Of a stretch of 8,565 nt of DNA, positions 5,560 through 8,565 are shown in pieces (position 1 is the first letter of the stretch; every line of letters starts with the position of its first letter). The stretch spans positions 1 through 8,565 of the forward strand of contig DAINSQ010000198.1 of assembly GCA_036741235.1 (NCBI GenBank), written 5' to 3'. The notes beneath the pieces were generated by a model, which saw only the letters and a list, made by a program, of their open reading frames with translations, was not told the origin of the DNA and made no database searches. Source of the stretch: JABWBR01 sp036741235 (lineage in GTDB: Bacteria; Bacteroidota; Bacteroidia; Chitinophagales; Saprospiraceae). Made by a program: the position numbers and the translations under genes.

Positions 5560-6507
5560 TTATTGTTTGCTGGCATTAAAAAGAAAGTCTTTTTCTTCTT
5601 TGGTAAGGCTGTCGTAACCCGACATTTTGATCTTGTCGAGAATAGCGTCCAGGCGTTCCTGGTGCGATCGTTTTTCTACATGGGTAGGCCCGCCCGGGGG
5701 GGGTTGCTGCTGTGCAGCGCTGCCCTGACGGTTGGGGTTGCGGTATACTACTTTAGGCCCGGGGCGACGGATTTGCCCTCTGGATAATGCCTGAAAAAAG
5801 TCGGTTATTTTAAATAAAATGCGATTGACCGGCGCCGCCAGGTCGTTGCCTTGCCGCAATTGCCATACAAAAATCCAGCCCATCAATACGCCGCCCAGGT
5901 GGGCAAAATGCCCTCCGGTATTGATATTACTGCCCAAGCCCACGATATCGATAAAAATTAATACTGCGACAATATATTTCAGCTTCACATCGCCGATGAG
6001 AATCAACCGCATGATATAGTCGGGTGAAATAACGCCGGCTGCCACCACCGTAGCCATCACTGCCGCCGATGCGCCCCAGGCGTAATGAGGGTTGGGATCG
6101 CTGTAAAAACGCAGGTTGGCATACAGAAAAAAGACCAGTCCGCCTACCAATCCGCCCAATAGATACAATGGCAAAATTCGGTGATTGCCGATAAAATCGC
6201 CCACAATACGTCCGAACCAATAAAACAAGAGCATGTTAGCGAAAATGTGCCAGAAATCTTCGTGGAGGAACATATGGGTAATGATCGTCCACGGATGCGT
6301 AAGGATATAAAGCGGGCTGGAAGAAAGCGCAAAAAAGTTGCGCAAGCCCATATAAAGCGGCGGATCGGCCCAGTTATTGCTCAGCCTCAGGATAACCCAT
6401 ATCAGGCTGATCACGATAAAAACGGCCACGTTGACCAATACGATGCGGGTCACCATATTGCCGTAAGTATACTCTCTTTTGATATCTTCCCAAATAGAAC
6501 GCAACAT
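5560..6507 (-). CDS. Rhomboid-family intramembrane serine protease with conserved cytosolic C-terminal tail, 315 aa
   Basis: Expected to cut transmembrane segments of client proteins within the inner membrane. Rhomboid landmarks are HEDFWHIFAN (82-91, with the HxxxN pair His87/Asn91), the catalytic serine motif WGASAA (144-149, Ser147) and GGHFAHLGG (198-206, catalytic His203). The usual GxSG is GASA here, a variant compatible with activity. Six transmembrane helices span roughly 20-225. A basic, proline/glutamine-rich linker (245-275) joins a C-terminal segment (LDAILDKIKMSGYDSLTKEE, 286-305, and onward) that resembles the DUF6576 tail found on many Bacteroidota rhomboids. The linker's PPP is encoded by a C8 run (G8 at 5696-5703). 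The gene lies 31 bp after the second rhomboid and 21 bp before the membrane EEP gene. Confidence 0.92.
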   Translation of the reverse strand: MLRSIWEDIKREYTYGNMVTRIVLVNVAVFIVISLIWVILRLSNNWADPPLYMGLRNFFALSSSPLYILTHPWTIITHMFLHEDFWHIFANMLLFYWFGRIVGDFIGNHRILPLYLLGGLVGGLVFFLYANLRFYSDPNPHYAWGASAAVMATVVAAGVISPDYIMRLILIGDVKLKYIVAVLIFIDIVGLGSNINTGGHFAHLGGVLMGWIFVWQLRQGNDLAAPVNRILFKITDFFQALSRGQIRRPGPKVVYRNPNRQGSAAQQQPPPGGPTHVEKRSHQERLDAILDKIKMSGYDSLTKEEKDFLFNASKQ

Positions 6508-6538
6508 TCGTCGAAGTGATCTTTGCGTGATACAAATG

Positions 6539-7327
6539 TTAGCCCATTGGCGAGCCGAATTTTCGCCAATACAAAATTAACAAGAATCCCGAAATAGCCC
6601 CCCCCAAATGTGCAAAGTGCGCGATATTATCCCAGGAGAACTGGTTGACGCCCAGGAAAAGTTCGATCAGCATAAGCACAGGAATGAAATACCGGGCCTG
6701 TATAGGTATGGGTAAAAAGATCAACATTAGTTCGGCACGAGGAAAATACATGCCGAAAGCTAACAATAATCCGAAAATAGCGCCGGATGCGCCCACCGTA
6801 GGCACACTCATCTTGGCCTGCAGGTAGTTTTCCATCATCTGGGCGGCGCCGGTCACGAGGTCGGGCGAAGGCTTCCGGATGAGCGTGCCCACCTCTTCGA
6901 TCAGTTTTTTGCCCTCTTCGGTCAGGCTTCCTTTAGGAATATCACCGAAAAATGCCCAGTAGGTTTCATATCCGGGATTGGCCTTAAAGGCGTCGATTAG
7001 CTGCTGCATGTGGCTAAAATCGTAGTAGTTGTAAAGCCAATGCACTATCGCGGCGCCTATGGCGCTGAAAAAATAAAAAAACAAAAAACGGCGCGGCCCC
7101 CACAAGGTTTCCAGGGCGCTGCCAAACATCACCAGGGCAAACATATTGAAAAAAATATGCCCTAGATTGGCATGCATGAAAAAATAAGTAGCCAGTTGCA
7201 AAGGCTGGAAATCGGGCGCCGCCGGATAGCGAAGGGCCAGCATATTGGCGTCAACCAGTTTGCTGGCGATAAATACCAATATATTGATAAATAACAAATG
7301 CTTGACGACGTCGGTAATTCTGAGCAT
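6539..7327 (-). CDS. Rhomboid-family intramembrane serine protease with a large internal loop, 262 aa
   Basis: A second, clearly different rhomboid. It has FMHANLGHIFFNM (50-62, with His57/Asn61), the canonical serine motif VGASGAIFG (178-186, Ser181) and AHFAHLGGAISG (236-247, catalytic His240), so it should be an active intramembrane protease. Between the helix ending near residue 100 and the serine helix lies a polar, charged segment of about 70 residues (about 103-173, YNYYDFSHMQQLIDAF and onward) that ordinary GlpG-type proteases lack. It has no C-terminal cytosolic domain, unlike its neighbour. The protein starts at the ATG at 7327, only ten residues before the first helix. It follows the soluble EEP gene by 62 bp and precedes the other rhomboid by 31 bp on the same strand. 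Confidence 0.92.
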   Translation of the reverse strand: MLRITDVVKHLLFINILVFIASKLVDANMLALRYPAAPDFQPLQLATYFFMHANLGHIFFNMFALVMFGSALETLWGPRRFLFFYFFSAIGAAIVHWLYNYYDFSHMQQLIDAFKANPGYETYWAFFGDIPKGSLTEEGKKLIEEVGTLIRKPSPDLVTGAAQMMENYLQAKMSVPTVGASGAIFGLLLAFGMYFPRAELMLIFLPIPIQARYFIPVLMLIELFLGVNQFSWDNIAHFAHLGGAISGFLLILYWRKFGSPMG

Positions 7328-7389
7328 ACGCGACAGTAATTTTTGATATAACAGCAGATTTGGGCAATGGGTTGTTGCGCCGCTATTTG

Positions 7390-8469
7390 CTATACTGTTT
7401 CCGGCTCCAACAAGCGCTGCAAATATTCATCGGAAAAATCGATTCGCAATTCCACCCACATCGGCAGGTGGTCGCTCATCTGATGCGTACGCCAATCGCG
7501 GTAATAACGCGACTTTTCCTTGTCGGTGCGCGGCTGTCCTTTGGAATTGACTTCGTAGCCGGGGCCCATTTCGAGGGCGTAAATACTTTCTTCGTCTTCA
7601 CGGAATACGAGGTCAAAAAAATCAAAAACGCCGGCCCTGCCGGTAGTGCCAAAGCGGTCGGGGCGCACCCGGAAAGCAATCTGGTCGTAAAATTTGTTGC
7701 GGGCAATATTGGAAGGAAGATTTTGCAATTCTTCAGGCACGATAAACCCCGCATTGAGAATGGCCTGCATGGTGACGTCCTCCGGGCTGAAGATATTGAA
7801 GTCGCCTAGCAAAATCAAATTTTTTGACGACTCGAAAGGATCATCGCTTTTTTTGCGCAAAAACTGGGCCACCTTGCTAATTTCCTCCACCCGCAAAGGG
7901 TTGTCTTTGGAGTCGTCGCCATAGTAAATATGTACAGTGGTAAGCGTAAAATTGGTCCATCCCGATTTAAACCCAACGATAAACGGCGTGCGTACCAGTT
8001 GCCTGGAGGGTTCAAAAACGACAGGCCCATTTTTGGTCCTGATTTCCATGGGGGGAATCACCATCTGGCTGGCCAGCCCGCCAGGACGAATTTTGCGATT
8101 GTCAAATAAAAAGGCCATTCGCTCGCCGTTACCCCGTGTGCCTTCGGTGACGTCGGTAAAAAAGCACTCCCAGTTCGAACCCAGAATTTTCCTGAGTAGC
8201 TCCAATGCCTGCAAATTTTCGCGAACTTCCTGCACGGCTACCAGGTCGAACCGGGCTATGATCTCGGCAATATAATAGAAGGATTCAAGCGTCCTCAATC
8301 CGTATTTCCCCGAATCAAATTCGCGAATATTCCAGGTGGCCAACAATAGGGTTTCTTCAAGCGTACGCTGCGGAATAGCCCCATCAAGCGCTCCCCTAAG
8401 CGTCAATAGTTTTTCTATGGTGCGGCGCCCCATGGGCGTAGCAGGTTTGAGATCTTTGTAATATGGCAT
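7390..8469 (-). CDS. Soluble endonuclease/exonuclease/phosphatase (EEP) family protein, 359 aa
   Basis: A metal-dependent phosphoesterase fold without signal peptide or transmembrane helix, so probably cytoplasmic. Motifs in order: LATWNIREF (43-51, Asn47), AVQEVR (78-83, Glu81), TVHIYYG (178-184, His180), LLGDFNIFSP (220-229, Asp223, Asn225), YDQIAF (261-266, Asp262) and MSDHLP (331-336, Asp333, His334). All expected metal and catalytic residues are present. The sequence GNGERMAFLFD (113-123) also matches DNase-I-like members, so a nuclease is plausible, but the substrate cannot be fixed. The reading frame extends to a TTG at 8484; I prefer the ATG at 8469 because the TTG overlaps a TAnnTTTG promoter box and an A9 run lies just before the ATG. 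It is probably the first gene of the four-gene minus-strand unit. Its overall sequence is quite unlike the other EEP protein, so they are not recent duplicates. Confidence 0.88.
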   Translation of the reverse strand: MPYYKDLKPATPMGRRTIEKLLTLRGALDGAIPQRTLEETLLLATWNIREFDSGKYGLRTLESFYYIAEIIARFDLVAVQEVRENLQALELLRKILGSNWECFFTDVTEGTRGNGERMAFLFDNRKIRPGGLASQMVIPPMEIRTKNGPVVFEPSRQLVRTPFIVGFKSGWTNFTLTTVHIYYGDDSKDNPLRVEEISKVAQFLRKKSDDPFESSKNLILLGDFNIFSPEDVTMQAILNAGFIVPEELQNLPSNIARNKFYDQIAFRVRPDRFGTTGRAGVFDFFDLVFREDEESIYALEMGPGYEVNSKGQPRTDKEKSRYYRDWRTHQMSDHLPMWVELRIDFSDEYLQRLLEPETV

Positions 8470-8481
8470 GTTTTTTTTTGC

Positions 8482-8489
8482 CAAATATA
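8482..8489 (-). promoter_or_regulatory. Candidate -7 promoter box of the EEP/rhomboid cluster
   Basis: On the minus strand 8489-8482 reads TATATTTG, an exact TAnnTTTG match. The corresponding -33 element would fall inside the 10-bp tandem array; the best candidate is TTTC at 8510-8507 with a 17-bp spacer, which is short of the usual 19-21. Transcription would start near 8476, giving a very short, A-rich leader before the ATG at 8469. Confidence 0.4.
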
Positions 8490-8500
8490 TGGTTTTTGGG

Positions 8501-8565
8501 GGTTATGAAAGGTTATGAGGGGTTATGAAAGGTTATGAAAGGTTATGAAAGGTTATGAGGGGTTA
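8501..8565. repeat. 10-bp tandem repeat GGTTATGARR, 6.5 copies, cut by window edge
   Basis: Units read GGTTATGAAA, GGTTATGAGG, then three GGTTATGAAA, one GGTTATGAGG and a partial GGTTA at the window end. Variation is confined to the last two bases, AA versus GG. On the minus strand this is the word TCATAAC with spacers CTT or CCC. The array begins 11 bp upstream of the predicted -7 box of the EEP/rhomboid cluster and probably continues past the window. Confidence 0.92.

Noticed and set aside
7360..7809. Plus-strand reading frame opposite the soluble EEP gene (149 codons)
   Set aside because: Antisense shadow of a gene with an intact active site; no domain or start signal.

Overview
The window looks like a chromosomal segment of a Bacteroidota bacterium of roughly 50% GC, plausibly from the Saprospirales/Chitinophagales side of the phylum; the exact taxon is my guess. 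Support for the phylum comes from promoter boxes of the TAnnTTTG type, A-rich leaders instead of Shine-Dalgarno sites, a Bacteroidota-style rhomboid with a conserved C-terminal tail, and the short glycogen-phosphorylase-like enzyme. I see no rRNA, tRNA, CRISPR array, IS element, phage gene or integrase.

Layout. (1) 27-1655, minus: alpha-glucan phosphorylase, with a near-consensus promoter whose -33 box lies inside a 15-bp palindrome. (2) 1656-2088: 433 bp without a gene, packed with short tandem repeats (8-mers, then 7-mers in a higher-order arrangement) plus one hairpin element. (3) 2089-4081, plus: a two-gene operon of a small four-helix membrane protein and an FAD-dependent GMC oxidoreductase carrying a CxxCxxCxxxC cysteine motif. 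(4) 4156-4494, plus: a single-domain rhodanese with its own promoter and a GTGA-N6-TCAC palindrome of Crp/Fnr type. (5) 4504-8469, minus: four tightly spaced co-directional genes, in transcription order a soluble endonuclease/exonuclease/phosphatase (EEP) protein, two different rhomboid proteases, and a membrane-anchored EEP protein. The rhodanese and the last EEP gene converge with only 9 bp between their stop codons.

How the genes may work together. The phosphorylase mobilises storage glucan and is its own transcription unit. The GMC enzyme and its membrane partner are probably co-expressed and may form a membrane-associated dehydrogenase of unknown substrate. The four-gene minus-strand cluster combines intramembrane proteolysis with two metal-dependent phosphoesterases; a functional link is suggested only by co-location.

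The most unusual aspect is the repeats. Five separate short tandem arrays (window start, glgP leader, two in the large spacer, window end) have different unit sequences but share one design on one strand: a word ending in AC followed by a short, mostly pyrimidine spacer that varies mainly by C/T transitions. One array supplies the glgP stop codon and another abuts the promoter of the EEP/rhomboid cluster.
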